From assembly GCA_013396635.1 (NCBI GenBank), contig WBMW01005513.1, forward strand, positions 666,908-730,907: a stretch of 64,000 nt of DNA, written 5' to 3'. Position 1 is the first letter of the stretch; each line of letters opens with the position of its first letter. This stretch comes from Penelope pileata. Lineage: Eukaryota; Chordata; Aves; Galliformes; Cracidae. The notes under the pieces were generated by a model that made no database searches, was not told the DNA's origin, and was given only the letters and a program-made list of their open reading frames with translations. Below, piece after piece: positions 47,361 to 58,832 of this stretch. The translations under genes were made by a program, and so were the position numbers.

Positions 47361-50300
47361 GTAAGAGGTAGTGATGTGCTCTCTGAGGTGTCTTGCCTGT
47401 TTGGCTCCTCTTGGAAACAAGGGTGATGTTAGAAGCTTCTCTGTGGAGTTGAGACAAGTGTCTTGGTTAACATGGATTCCTTTTCCACTGCCTTTAACAG
47501 TCTGATGCAAACAGAAGCTTTGTGTGGTGTGCTTCTTGCTCTACTTCTGGGTGCAGGATACAGTCCCTCTGCAAAATCTGGAAGAGGAGATATGCTTGTG
47601 GGGGGGAAAAAGAAATGATGTAACCGTTGTATTGCTGACTGATTAAATCTTTGGCTGTCAGCTTAGATGAGAAGACAGTGAGTTAGGTCTTGAGAAGCCA
47701 AGTTGAAGAACAGTCTCTTGTAAAGTTTTCCTTATATTAGGATTATTTTTTTTTTTTTTACATGACTGTCTTCTCTGGGCTTTTCGTGGTTTCATGGCTG
47801 TTTGTACCACTAGCAGATAAGATATAAACTAGCTGGAACACCAGCTCCATATCTGAATGTTGTATTCTGTGAAGAGTTGGTGACACTGTAATTCTTCACC
47901 TCTCCAGACTTTATACGTTTTGGGCAGAAGTGCAAAATATGGTGGGTGAGAGTTCAAATGCAGTGTCTTTTTTTGTAAAACCACTGAAGCAATGAAATGT
48001 TAATTATATCTGACGATGTGATCCATGTGTAATTCACATCAGTCTTTCCATGAAATTTGTCAGGGTATATGAAAGAGAAAAACCTTAGTTCTGTGATTCA
48101 TAGAGCAGAATGAGATGCTTGAGTAGACTCAAGTGAGGTGCTGGAGACATTGCATATATATTTTGATACCAAAACTCAGTGTTCAAGTTTTTATTTGCTT
48201 AGGAACTGAATGCAGTGCTTGGAGATGTCACTTCCCGTTGCTACTTTGTGTTAGAGGCAGATACTTACTGTAGTGGAGGCAATGTTTGCTGTTAGACTTC
48301 AGCCATCGCAGTTCAGTTTGGTGCCTTAACACAGCACTGCGAAGGGGCTTATGCTAACTTGTCTAGGTTAGAAATTTGGGAGGCCAATGCACTATGAACA
48401 TTTTTCTTCCAGCTTTGCTCTGTGGTGCTAACCTTTGTGAGGTGTTTGGGGAGACATTGCAATGCAATAATGTCTTAAATTGCACCAGTGAGATTTGTCA
48501 GAGTTCATTTGTCAGATGCCTCAGACTGACTAAGTACACTAACTTATAAGGGATAAGCTGCAGACAGGTAATGTGCCTTGGGATGCTCTTTCTCATTCTC
48601 CATCTCATTCTTGATGGTGCAGAGCCAAACTAAGTCTTTATTGAACGGCTGATACCCGCTGCCTGGCTACCTTCTGCAATAAAGCTAATGACCTAATGGG
48701 CAAATGTTTCTTGGAGACCTTCAGCTGAAATGGAGACAAGGAGAAACGTACAGACCAGCTAAAGGGTTCTCGAGGAGTGTGCAATTTCCCCAGGGCCCCG
48801 TCTATGTAATTACCTGTCTATCGCTTTGTCTCCTATCTTTTAATGCAGGAGGAGTGTCAGACTCCAGGCTGCTAATCTTTGTTACTATGGAAAGGCTGTT
48901 TACACTCCTCTTCTTGCACTTCAGAAATGGCAATCTCTGGTCCTCAGCTGGTTCCCTGAATTTAACTTAAAAATGGATGATGGCTTTTCTCCTTGGTGCC
49001 AGACTAAATAATGCAGCTGACTGCGCCGTTGCAGGCAGGCATTGCCTCTGCCACTGCGGCGTGTTGTGAGGAGGGGCCCACAGAAGCTGCCTGGTGGCTT
49101 TCGGACCCATTTTCTCCTAGATGAGTGAAGGGCTCTGTAAAAGTCTTTTGAAAGGCAGAGTCTTAGGGCACACTGAGACGTGGGAGCCTTGGCTGAGCTG
49201 CAGGTGTGAAGGAAAGCTGTTGTTAAGATTCGTAGCTCCAGCTGAGTTTTTGTATGGTTACTGAATGCCTTCAAAATCCCTGGATTTGGGACTGAGGGAA
49301 GCAAAAACTCTGCAAGCTGTTTGTGGGGCTGCGGACATCAGCTGCCTCCCACCCAGCACGCGTCTCACGCAGTGATTTGCAGCTGAGGCTGAGTGCCTCC
49401 ATTCAATTTGTTGAGCTGTGCACAGCCTCCCAGGTGACCCTTTGCCACTTCTCTTTGGCTGGAGGCTGCTATTTTTTCCTCTCACGCAGCACTGGAAATT
49501 CAGAGGGGAGTCCTTGCTTGTTGTCCCCCAGCACACGCTTCCTGTGTCGCTATGTTGGGCAGAGTGTCCCTGCTCTCCTTCCGATGACAGTGAGGCGAGG
49601 GAGGCTGTCCCCAGGTAGGACAGTGTCCTTTAGTGGCTGCTGCAGCAGCTGGCGCCCAGGAAATGTGTGGTGTTCAGCCCTGTTGCAGTAGCTTTGTAAA
49701 ATATGCTTTAACTGTCTGCAAATGTGTGGTATTTAAGCAGCAGAGTCTGTGTTATCAAACGCCATCGTGCAGTCTGTGTCCCTTGGGGTGGAAGGCTCTG
49801 GGAGGAGAGGCTGGATGTGATAGCGAAATCTGAGAGCCTGGGCGAAAGGAAATTCTTTCCCGTGTGTCACACCACAGCAGGGTCAGGAAAGGTGGGGACA
49901 GGGAGGCCCCTGCCTGATTCCAAGTGTTGAATGGGAACAGAAGGGAGGGCAGGGACAGGGCAGCAGCGGATCAGGTTGGCTTTGTGGCCCCATGGATTGC
50001 TGTGTTGTTTGCTGCACTTAATGCTGGGCTCTCCTCCCCCAGTCTTTAACTAAATGTGTGCAGAGATTGTTTTCAGGGTTTTGTTCCTTGAAAGAGCAGC
50101 CGTATCTCAGTTCGGATTGTTTCAGAAATTGTGCACTGATTTTGAAAGAACTTCTGTCCTTGCTATTTTCTCCCTGTTTCCTCCCCCCACCCCCTTCTCG
50201 TTTTATCTACCTGAGCTATCTCGGAAGGAAAGGCGATACTGCTGCCAGCCACCCTCTCAGTGCTGCTGCCTGTGAGGCACGACGCCTCTGAGCCCACCCG

Positions 50301-53300
50301 CCAGTGGGAGACTTGCCCTTGTTGGTTGTATTTCTCTTCTCATATATAAATCAAGATCATAAGTCTTGAGCCTTCATTAGAGCATTTCATCAAGGTATTT
50401 GTTTCAAGCCTTTTTTTTTTTTCTTTAATCCTTTGAGAAGTTTTGGGTTAGGATTTCTCATTCAGTGACTGTACTCCAATGTAAATCCAGCAAGCAGGTG
50501 TCTGTCGGAGCAGCCCTGCGCCTTGCGCGAGGGTGGCAGGTTCTGCCAGAGGCCCCATTGCAAAGCCGTCACCTTCTGGTTTAAATCAGAATTTCACCAC
50601 TGCTTGAGGTCAATAAGTACTTAATTAACTTTGTTAACAATGAGTCTTTGCTTTCTTGTCATTGGTTTTCTTGTTTTTTGTTTTTTTTTGTTTTTTTTCT
50701 GATTTCAGACTTTTTATTTCATGACAGTTACTCATCTAACTCTTTGATTCTGATATGGAGAATATTTAATCTCAAAATCCTTATTAGAGAAGAAAAATAA
50801 TTTCCATCATGGCAGTATGTTTTTAAGGACACTTGTCTGCTTAGAATCTGTTTAGTGTATTAAAATCCAGAAAGCTGGATGCTTGCTTTATACCTCCACA
50901 ATGATAGTTTTGTGCATCTTTCTCAGTTCTAAACCCACAAAGTTTCAGAGCTGTAATTAACTTGTTTTTAATTGCTACTCTCATACACAAATTTCAGCAA
51001 ACTGCCCAGCCCCTCAGCACTGCTCACCGAGCTGGCAGGGTGCTTCTGGGGCCCAGGTGCCGGCCACCTCCTGCCATGCATGAGTGGTCCCCAGCGCTGC
51101 GAGGGGGCTCCTCGCTGTCCCTGGAGCTCTGCAGGCTGGAAGGGCTCACGGGAAGCACTGCTGAGCACTGGGAACGCTGCCGGCAGCCTGCAGGATGGAG
51201 CTTTTGGAAGGAGTGCTAATCCGTCATTAGTGGCTCAGGGGAACGAGGCCTCACGCATGGGTGTTAGCGTTGGTGGCAGGTTTCGGCGTTACTTTTGCTT
51301 GGTTGTGTGTTCCTGCTCGGTTAGCCCAAGTATCGCTGTACGGCCCTGCTCAGACGCAAGGCAGGCCTGTGGGGAGCCACGTGTTGTGGAGAAGTTTTGT
51401 GTGGAAAAGCCTGCACCAATTGGAACTGGCTGGGTAAATTTGCACTGAGAAGTTCTTTGCAGCATGTGGTCTGGAAGGTTTGGATCTGGTGCTGATGGCC
51501 TTGACAGCCAGAAGAACTGCACCAGTGGCTCCCGGTCGGTCACAGAGCATGCCGCCACGAGGCGCGGAGCAGCCCTGCCTTGGTGCCTTCCCATGTGCAG
51601 TGCTGGCTGCCTGCACCACGAGTTTCGTGCTCCTGTTTAGGTTATCAGCTGTAGGGTGTAAGCATGCTCTTTGCTTGAAAGAGACCTCTGAAATTTCTTG
51701 TAATCTGAACACAAAGTTTCCAGTAATTTTGGGGGTGTTTAGCTATAGTTTCCCTTGATGGAACAGGAAACGAGACCGATGTCTTAGGGTGACCCAGGCA
51801 CTTGGATTTCCCCTTCCCTTCTTTTCCCCCTACCCCTCCCTTAGAATAGGAACCTGATACGATTTTAGGCCCAATGATCTTTCCATCCTCTCTGTGAGCA
51901 TTTTCACAAAAGAAAGGGTGCTTAACTTTTAAGGAAGAGAAAAGGGGAAAAGGGAAGCTTTTTTTCCAGCTTCCCAGGCACTTTTGAGTATTCACAAAAT
52001 CAACTGGATAGAGAAAAAATTAGGTATGTGAAGAAAAACACTGCCAGCAAAATGAGCAGCAGTCTAATTTCAGTCTTCAGATGCTTGGCTAAAGAAGAGT
52101 AACATAAGCTTTTTAGCTGCTAGAAATTGAGAACTTGGCCGTAGAATGCAACTGTAAAATCTGTAGACATATAGTGTAGCAGAAGCTCTCTTTATTCATA
52201 TACAGCACATGGTGTTTGGCTTGGGATAAAGTTCTTTGCTCTCTAAGAAAGTCAGGGATCTGGATGGAAATGACTGCTATTTGTGCTTCATATTCAAAAC
52301 CGTGTTTTATTCAGGACGGGCAAATTAACTGTATGGACTACTGGTGCTGTTTTTTTCCCCTTGTTCTCAGCAACCCACTATGTTTGCCTGGCTCTTTCTT
52401 CTTGCCGTGTTTCTTATTTCCAAGTCTATGGTCGTGATAAAAATGGGAAGTAGAAGATGCACATTCCAGCAGGGAAGCTGAGCCTTGGATGAGTTTTGGA
52501 CTGTGGGACCTTTCCTTCCTCATTTCTCCATAAAAGCATTTGTGGTGTGCTTGAAGCATACTGGGGGTGACAGTCCAAATGGCCTAATGAGATATTGTTG
52601 GTGTTGGGGGAACGCAGAATAAAAGGAAAAGGGTGGAAGTATGCAAGTGGTGGTTCGCCAGTGTCACATTAGTAGAATCCTCAAATCAAGTGCTCATTCG
52701 CTTTAACCAGAGGTTAATTAATCAGAGTGAGTAGATAAAATGATAAGCTGCTTTTAATGAAGTGAAGCGGCTTTATTAGCAGTAAGCAAAATGCAAAGTA
52801 TTTGGTCTCTGGCACATGTGGTTAGGATGGGGACTGTGGTTTGCCCCCAGCTGTGGAGTGCAGTAGCCTTTTCTTGCTGCGCTGTGGGCTGTGCTGTGTG
52901 TGTGTAATTCTGAGGCCAATTCTGAACACAGGAGAAGAAATCAGATCAGAAGCAGGTATAAAATTTAAAAGCAGAAAAAGAAATGTTCCTTACCGATCTT
53001 ATTGTATGCTGGATCAGCATTTACCAACTGTCATACTTGTGATGTCGATATTTTTCTTTGCAGACAGCAGGCTTTACACACATACAGCAATCAAAACCTG
53101 TGTGTGGCTTTAGGAGAGAGGCCGTTTTGGAAAGGAAGCAAGATGATCCTGCCTGGAGACTGCTAGCATAGCCCCAAACCCATCAGCAGCTGTCTACCAA
53201 CCTGCAACTTACAGACAGAAATGCACCAGGGAGGTGCTGTCTGTGTCTTTTGTTCAGGTGGAAGGCCAAGGCCTGCCTGTCACTGGCTGTTAAATGGAAG

Positions 53301-53998
53301 GAAATTAGCTTACGCTTGTTCAAAGGATATTCTGTCCTCAGTGGTGCGTCTGTGCCACTGTGGTGTTCCCAGTGTCCCTCTTGGAGAGCTGTAGGAACCG
53401 CGGATGCTCTGTGACATGTGTGGCAGTGCAGGGCTGTAATAGCAAATATCCGTGGAGCTGTAGACTAAGTGGATGACATAGTGAAGAGGCAAGGGTCTGG
53501 AATGCTGAAGTCAGTGCTGGGCTAAATTAAATCAGCTTAAACGTCCACACTTGAGCTTGAAATTAATTTCACTTATGACTGATAAAGATTCTTTTTGAAG
53601 TACAACTCAGTTTGTTCATAAAATCACCTCACAGGCAAACCCGTTATGAACTAGTCATGTGGTAAGGCTACTGCATTTGTGTGAGCTGGAGAAGTTCTGC
53701 TGGCAGGCTTAATGTGACTTGATGACAGGATGCTAGCAAGTAAGTCCTGCCCCACCAGCTCTCCCCCTCCCCAAGCCCTTCTGTAACAGCCCACTTCCCC
53801 CTGCCATTCAAGTGCCAATTCTTCCACCTCAAAGGGAGCTGACAGTTCCCTGATTCAGCAGTGTGAGAGGCCTCGTGTGCTCGAGTGAAACTGAGGATGC
53901 TGCTATACAGGGAACCTCTATAAAGGCTGCTGAGAGTAGTACGGGGGAACCTACTGAGATCCTTGAAAGCACTCCAGCAGTTTTTGTCTTTACCACAG
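47361..53998. other. Non-coding DNA, no gene seen
   Basis: Repeat-poor unique sequence. T-rich tracts occur near 47,746-47,759 and 50,411-50,422. A G+C-richer block lies at 49.0-50.3 kb and 51.0-51.6 kb. A perfect 8-bp inverted repeat, GGGAAGCT (51,952-51,959) with AGCTTCCC (51,968-51,975), has an 8-base T-rich loop. The homeodomain/GATA motif cluster at 52.7 kb is listed separately. Confidence 0.5.
52670..52800. promoter_or_regulatory. Candidate enhancer: homeodomain and GATA motif cluster
   Basis: Within ~130 bases there are TTAATTAAT (52,714-52,722, homeodomain/POU type), AGATAA (52,733-52,738) and GATAAG (52,742-52,747, GATA type), plus TTTAATG and CTTTATTAG cores. The stretch has no simple repeat or transposon. 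Such grouping is typical of conserved developmental enhancers, but motifs this short recur by chance in AT-rich DNA. Confidence 0.25.
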
Positions 53999-54036
53999 AG
54001 AACTAGAGATGAACTTCTAAAGGAAAAACTGTTCAG
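53999..54036 (+). other. Candidate 38-nt microexon
   Basis: A strong acceptor (CAGTTTTTGTCTTTACCACAG, positions 53,978-53,998) precedes 38 bases that end GTTCAG and a GTGAGG donor at 54,037. Only one frame is open; it reads RTRDELLKEKLF, a charged, helix-like peptide. The other two frames stop. Both splice signals are good, but a 38-base exon would need enhancer support. No homologue is known to me. Confidence 0.2.
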
Positions 54037-57000
54037 GTGAGGTTGTGGTCACTAGCTCTAGGAGCTGGGTTTTGCTTCTTGTCCTCTTTAGGAACACAAC
54101 GTTCTATCCTACTTGTGCAGCTGCAGTGTGACTGTGTTGTCTACACTGTGCATTGAGTCCCTATTAGGTTTTCTGTTTGGATCTTTCTTTCTAACAACTT
54201 TGTGTTGCAAGTCTCAAAGCTTCAGAAGGGCATCTCCTGGGTACATTAAATAGAGTAAGAAATCTTGGACTGTACCTTTATACTGAAAGGATGAGATTAA
54301 CTCCTTCTGAAAGCCTTGTAAATACTTGGCTGGCTGTTGGGCAGCGCTGCTCAACTGGTTAATGCTTAATGTGAGTGTTCCTGGAGTGCATGGCATAGGT
54401 CATGGGCTGAGGCTCGTGGTGTGCGCAGCAGTTCCACGTGAAGTCTGTACTCCAGGACTGCCACCCCCAGATGCGCATGCAGGAGACAGCTGGGGAGAGA
54501 GCTCTGTTGGCTCCAGGCAAAGCCAGCGGAGTGTGTTTCAGTGGCAGGGACGTTGCTCTGAGCTGTCTGGGCTGTCTTGCTCTGCCCTGATGCCTTTGCT
54601 GGTCTAGCACCAGTGTGGCAGTTCCTGACTTCTGAGTGATGGTGAGCATCTGAGGCTCTAATATCTTACAGCAACATACGGGAGAAGACTTTTGTGCATA
54701 TATAGACGTGGCGCTAGATTGCAATGGGTCACTGAGGAGGAGCAGTCTAGAGGTCAGTGACAAGTCTGGGCTGAAGCATATTAGAAATGTAAGAAATTGT
54801 AGCTTCTGATACCTGCCATGGCTTGATTTAAAAATACCCTCTTCTTGCGTTGTATCGCTGCAATGTTCTGAATGGAAGATTGTCTAGCACCGGAAAGTTA
54901 GCATACGGATTAAATAGAAAAATGTTTGCAGCTTTATGAACAAGATGAATGAAAGTCTCCTTCTTCATCTTAAGTGAGCTAATCAGTGCAGGACAGCTTT
55001 TGCTTTTCTGATGTAAAGATTGCTCATTCATAACATTGTACCGCTTCAGTCCTTCCAAGTGGTGGCAGCCTTAAATGTCACTGCAAATGAGAGAATATCC
55101 TTTCGTAGAACCTCAGTACCAAAAGGACCTGAAGCATTTAAAAATAAGAACCATCAGGAGCTAGTTACAAAAAAAGGTATGGGTGAAATGTCTGTACCAT
55201 ATGGTAATTGTACCCAGTACTGCTGTCAGATGAGGATCCCAGCAACCTGTTGATCTGATTTAGATACAAGCACAGGATAATCCAGTAACTGCAGAAAGTC
55301 ACCGCTCTGTATACTGCTCCATGAGATGGAAATTAGCAAAACCTCAGTGATTAGAAAATTAACTTGTTACATGGCATTAAACTCCAACCCATTCCATAAC
55401 TGCATTTATTTACTTAATAAAAAAAAATCCATTTGTTAATTTCTGGTAATAGCTTAATAGTCTAAGACTATTTACTCAATCTAGATGGCTGTGTAGGCTC
55501 TAATAATACTTGGAGCCACAGCCAATTTCCAGAGGAACTGCCTGCCCATATTGGCATTGGTGAATTCAGGGAGGAAAAAAAACCTCACAGGTGGAGGAAC
55601 AAAGCATGGAGCTGTCTCCAGAGCACATACAGAGGATGATTAATGTATCTGAAGGTGTAACTGGGAGTGGTGCTATCTCGTCATGTGACATTGTGCTGTC
55701 TCTTGGTTACTGCTAGAATTTCTCTGGCTGTTGGGATTCTCTGAGAGTCTAGACCTGGCATGAGAAGACCATGTGCATCAGTGGTTAGGATGCAAATTTA
55801 AGTTGTACAGTAGTTGTACACAAGTCCCCAAATTCTTGATTTAAAATAACTGAAAATAGTTGCATATGATGTTGGCAGAGTGCAGTTTTACTTCTTAATT
55901 TTCAGAATCTGAAACAGGATGTTTCCTTTCAGACATCATTTGTCCTCGTGTACTTAGTGCACCTTAACTAACTGTGGCTGCTTTATACCTTTCGTCAGTA
56001 ACTTGGTAGGAAGTACCTTTTAATTATTAGTAAAATTAATTTGATTTAGTGTGACATCTTCCTAATAACAGATTTCCAAGAAGTTAACCTTTGCCTATGG
56101 TTAGTATTTCAGATAGAAATTCATGACTAAACAAGTGCAACTGCTCCAGTAGTGATGTTCACCTGGATTTGGTGGTTCATGTTGATTTTTGAAACCGTTC
56201 CTCACACACCACGTGAATATTTTTTGTGCTGATTCATTATTTCATGTACCAATTTATAGAGAGTTTGGAGGTGTCTGTCTTGCAACAGAACAAGGGTTTT
56301 TGTCGTGGATACTTTCTGATTCCTTAAGATGAATTTTGAAAATAAAACATTACTGTAGTTTTTTCTCAGTTGGCAAAAACGTCTTGGGAGAAAATGGGTG
56401 TTTGAGAAAATGCTTGTGCTGGGAAATGTGGGTCCCACCTTGCCTCCTAGCGCGGTTTGCCTTCTCTCTGGTGGACTGCCTAGAAAGTACATTCAGTACG
56501 TTCAACTCCTGTAATCCAAACAAGCCCCAAAGGAAGATACTGGAGACACTGAGAGAAAAATGGCATGTTGTCTGGGTACCATGTGAGCTGCAGTCAGAGC
56601 ACCTCAAACATAATTCCTGTACCTTCGTGTCAGATCTGCTTTTGGGCAGGCACGTCTGTGGGCACCAAGGATTGCCCCAACTGACTTAATGTTGGTATGT
56701 GTCCTTTCATAACAGGACACAGTACTGGGAAAGAACATCATTCCTTGAAACCTGTTAGCAGGTGGGGAATTGAGATGCAGGCAGTGGCTCTGCTGAAGGA
56801 CTGCAGCTTTCTGTGAGCTCAACCCAGATTCAAGCAAAGTCTAGCACTTGCTTCCTGAAAGCATTCAGCAGATGCCGTTGTGAAATGGGAGTCTGTTGGG
56901 CCAATACAAATGTCAACCCTATATTTCTAGCTGAACACGTGAACGTGCAGAAAAGCAAAGTTATTTCCCTGCAGTCCCCCATCAAGCAAATGACATAGCT

Positions 57001-57219
57001 GGGAACAGAACTGAGATTTCCTGGTGTCCGTTCCCCTGTTATAATTACTAAACAGCGCTTTCTTCTTCATTGTAAACATGAATCAAGCCAAATGGTATGC
57101 ACAATTAGCTTTTTTTTCTGGCAAAGCTGAGGGGGAGAGAGAAGAAGGAGGGAAAAGAGCAATGAAGGGAGAAAGGAAAGTCATTCAGGGACAACCGTAC
57201 CTGCTGGGGGCACGATTTA

Positions 57220-57400
57220 ATAAAGAGCGAGGAGTGGCGGAAGCAGCCGTGTTCCAGATGCATTGTTATCTGCAGAGTCCCCTATCTGGGAGCTGCTGCA
57301 AAAGGTTTAATGCAAATCTGAGACCTCTGCCATTGTGTGAGATAGATTAGGGCTCATTTGCATTCTTTCTCCTATAATAATTACCTAGCAAGGAGTGCCT
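57220..57400. promoter_or_regulatory. Candidate enhancer with two convergent POU octamers
   Basis: A perfect octamer ATGCAAAT (57,310-57,317) and its exact reverse complement ATTTGCAT (57,356-57,363) lie 38 bases apart. Nearby are CATTGTTATCTGC (57,260-57,272, SOX-like ATTGTT with GATA-like TTATCT), an E-box CAGATG just before it, and ATAATAATTACC (57,374-57,385, homeodomain core). POU and SOX sites in close company are typical of neural or pluripotency enhancers. There is no transposon here. The evidence is motif content only. Confidence 0.3.
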
Positions 57401-58814
57401 GTTACCATTAGCTTCTCTCTGTTTGCCTGTGATAACACCATCAGCCATCTCTTTTCCTTGGATTGCGGACACCGTGAGGAAGGGCAGCGGGCCAGAAAAA
57501 AAAAAAATCTGTTGGAAACAGTTGTAGAAAAATGTGAATGCTGAAAAATTAAAATGCAGATAATAACCATCAAATACCGCTGGAGAAACACTGTGAGCTG
57601 GAGAGTAAAATCAATATCGATCCATGATACCGATGAGGTGTGTGGTTTCAGGTTTCAGCTGAGTGAAGGCAGCCCGTGGCTTCCAGTGAGCTGTGTCTGT
57701 GGTGCTGCAGTAGCCGTGTTCCGGTTTTGGAGTTGGCTCCAATTCTTCTCAAATTATCACAGCTACAGATCAGTGTTATCAAAACAAGTGTTAATGGCCT
57801 CAAAATGTGATATTTCAGAAAGTCAGGTAGAATTCAGCAAACGGTGCGACTTAGGGTCCTGGTACTCCAGTAAGGCAGTTTCCCTGACACTAAAATGAAA
57901 GCAGCTTTTTTTTCGTTTGTTTTCTTGCTGTGTTTGTTTATTTAAGATGAGAGGAGTTAAATAAAAGGAGGAATGTGGCTAAACTTGGAAGGCTGAGGGT
58001 GCTAAAATGAGCTGTTCCCTCTGCACACACAGCAGGAATACCAAATGCGTGTGCCCAGTGGCGTCTGTTCTGGCCCTTCACTCTTCCTGTTGTTTTTCAG
58101 AGAGCCTCACGTATGTGAATATAGTTGGCGTACAACTGAGTTTTCCAGCATTTCCCCCCTTGCTGTTGGATTTACGTTTTACAAAGGTTCCTTTTCTTTT
58201 TTTCCTCCTCTGACTCATGATAGGAATACTTTCTTTAGTTTTTTAGTGAGAAAACAAGGGATATCATTATTTCTCTGTGAAATCCTAACCAGTTGAAATA
58301 CAAAGATAAGAAGGTCCATTACGTTATAGGCAGTTACCACGCCTGTCTTCTGGCAATGGGCTCTGCAGCGCTGCGCTGGATAATAGAAGGATTATATTCA
58401 AGGGTGAGCAGGGCTGACATTTTGTATGTAACAGGACCTTTCCCAAGTAGCCATGGGCTGCAAATGGAGGCACAGGTCTGCAAACAAGTAAGCAGCCAGG
58501 TCTTTTGTGAAATGAGTTCTACCTGCTTGTTTCTTGTTTATTTGAGGATTTTCTTTAGCTGCAGTACCATGAGGAGGCAGCATTTAAGAATGCCGAGATA
58601 CATGAATAGGGCTACGCTGCATCTCTCATGGTATTGCTAGATATTCAGTGTTAACCACAAGTCGTGTTACTACAAATGATTAGAGGAGATGACAGAGAAC
58701 TAGAAATGTTGTCTTATTTCCTAAGTCTGATTTTTTTCCCCCTCTTTTTTTGCTCATGATAAGATAAAGGTCACAAACATGACAGGTACACAAAAATAAT
58801 GGGAAATGAAATTT

Positions 58815-58832
58815 AAAAAAAAAAAAAAAAAA
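58815..58832 (+). repeat. A homopolymer, 18 bases
   Basis: A run of 18 A between AATTT-type sequence and AGCTTC. No recognisable retrocopy lies upstream. Confidence 0.85.

Noticed and set aside
51952..51975. 8-bp perfect hairpin with T-rich loop as a terminator or small RNA
   Set aside because: The stem is too short for a microRNA precursor, and intrinsic terminators do not apply in a vertebrate genome. Stems this short are common by chance.
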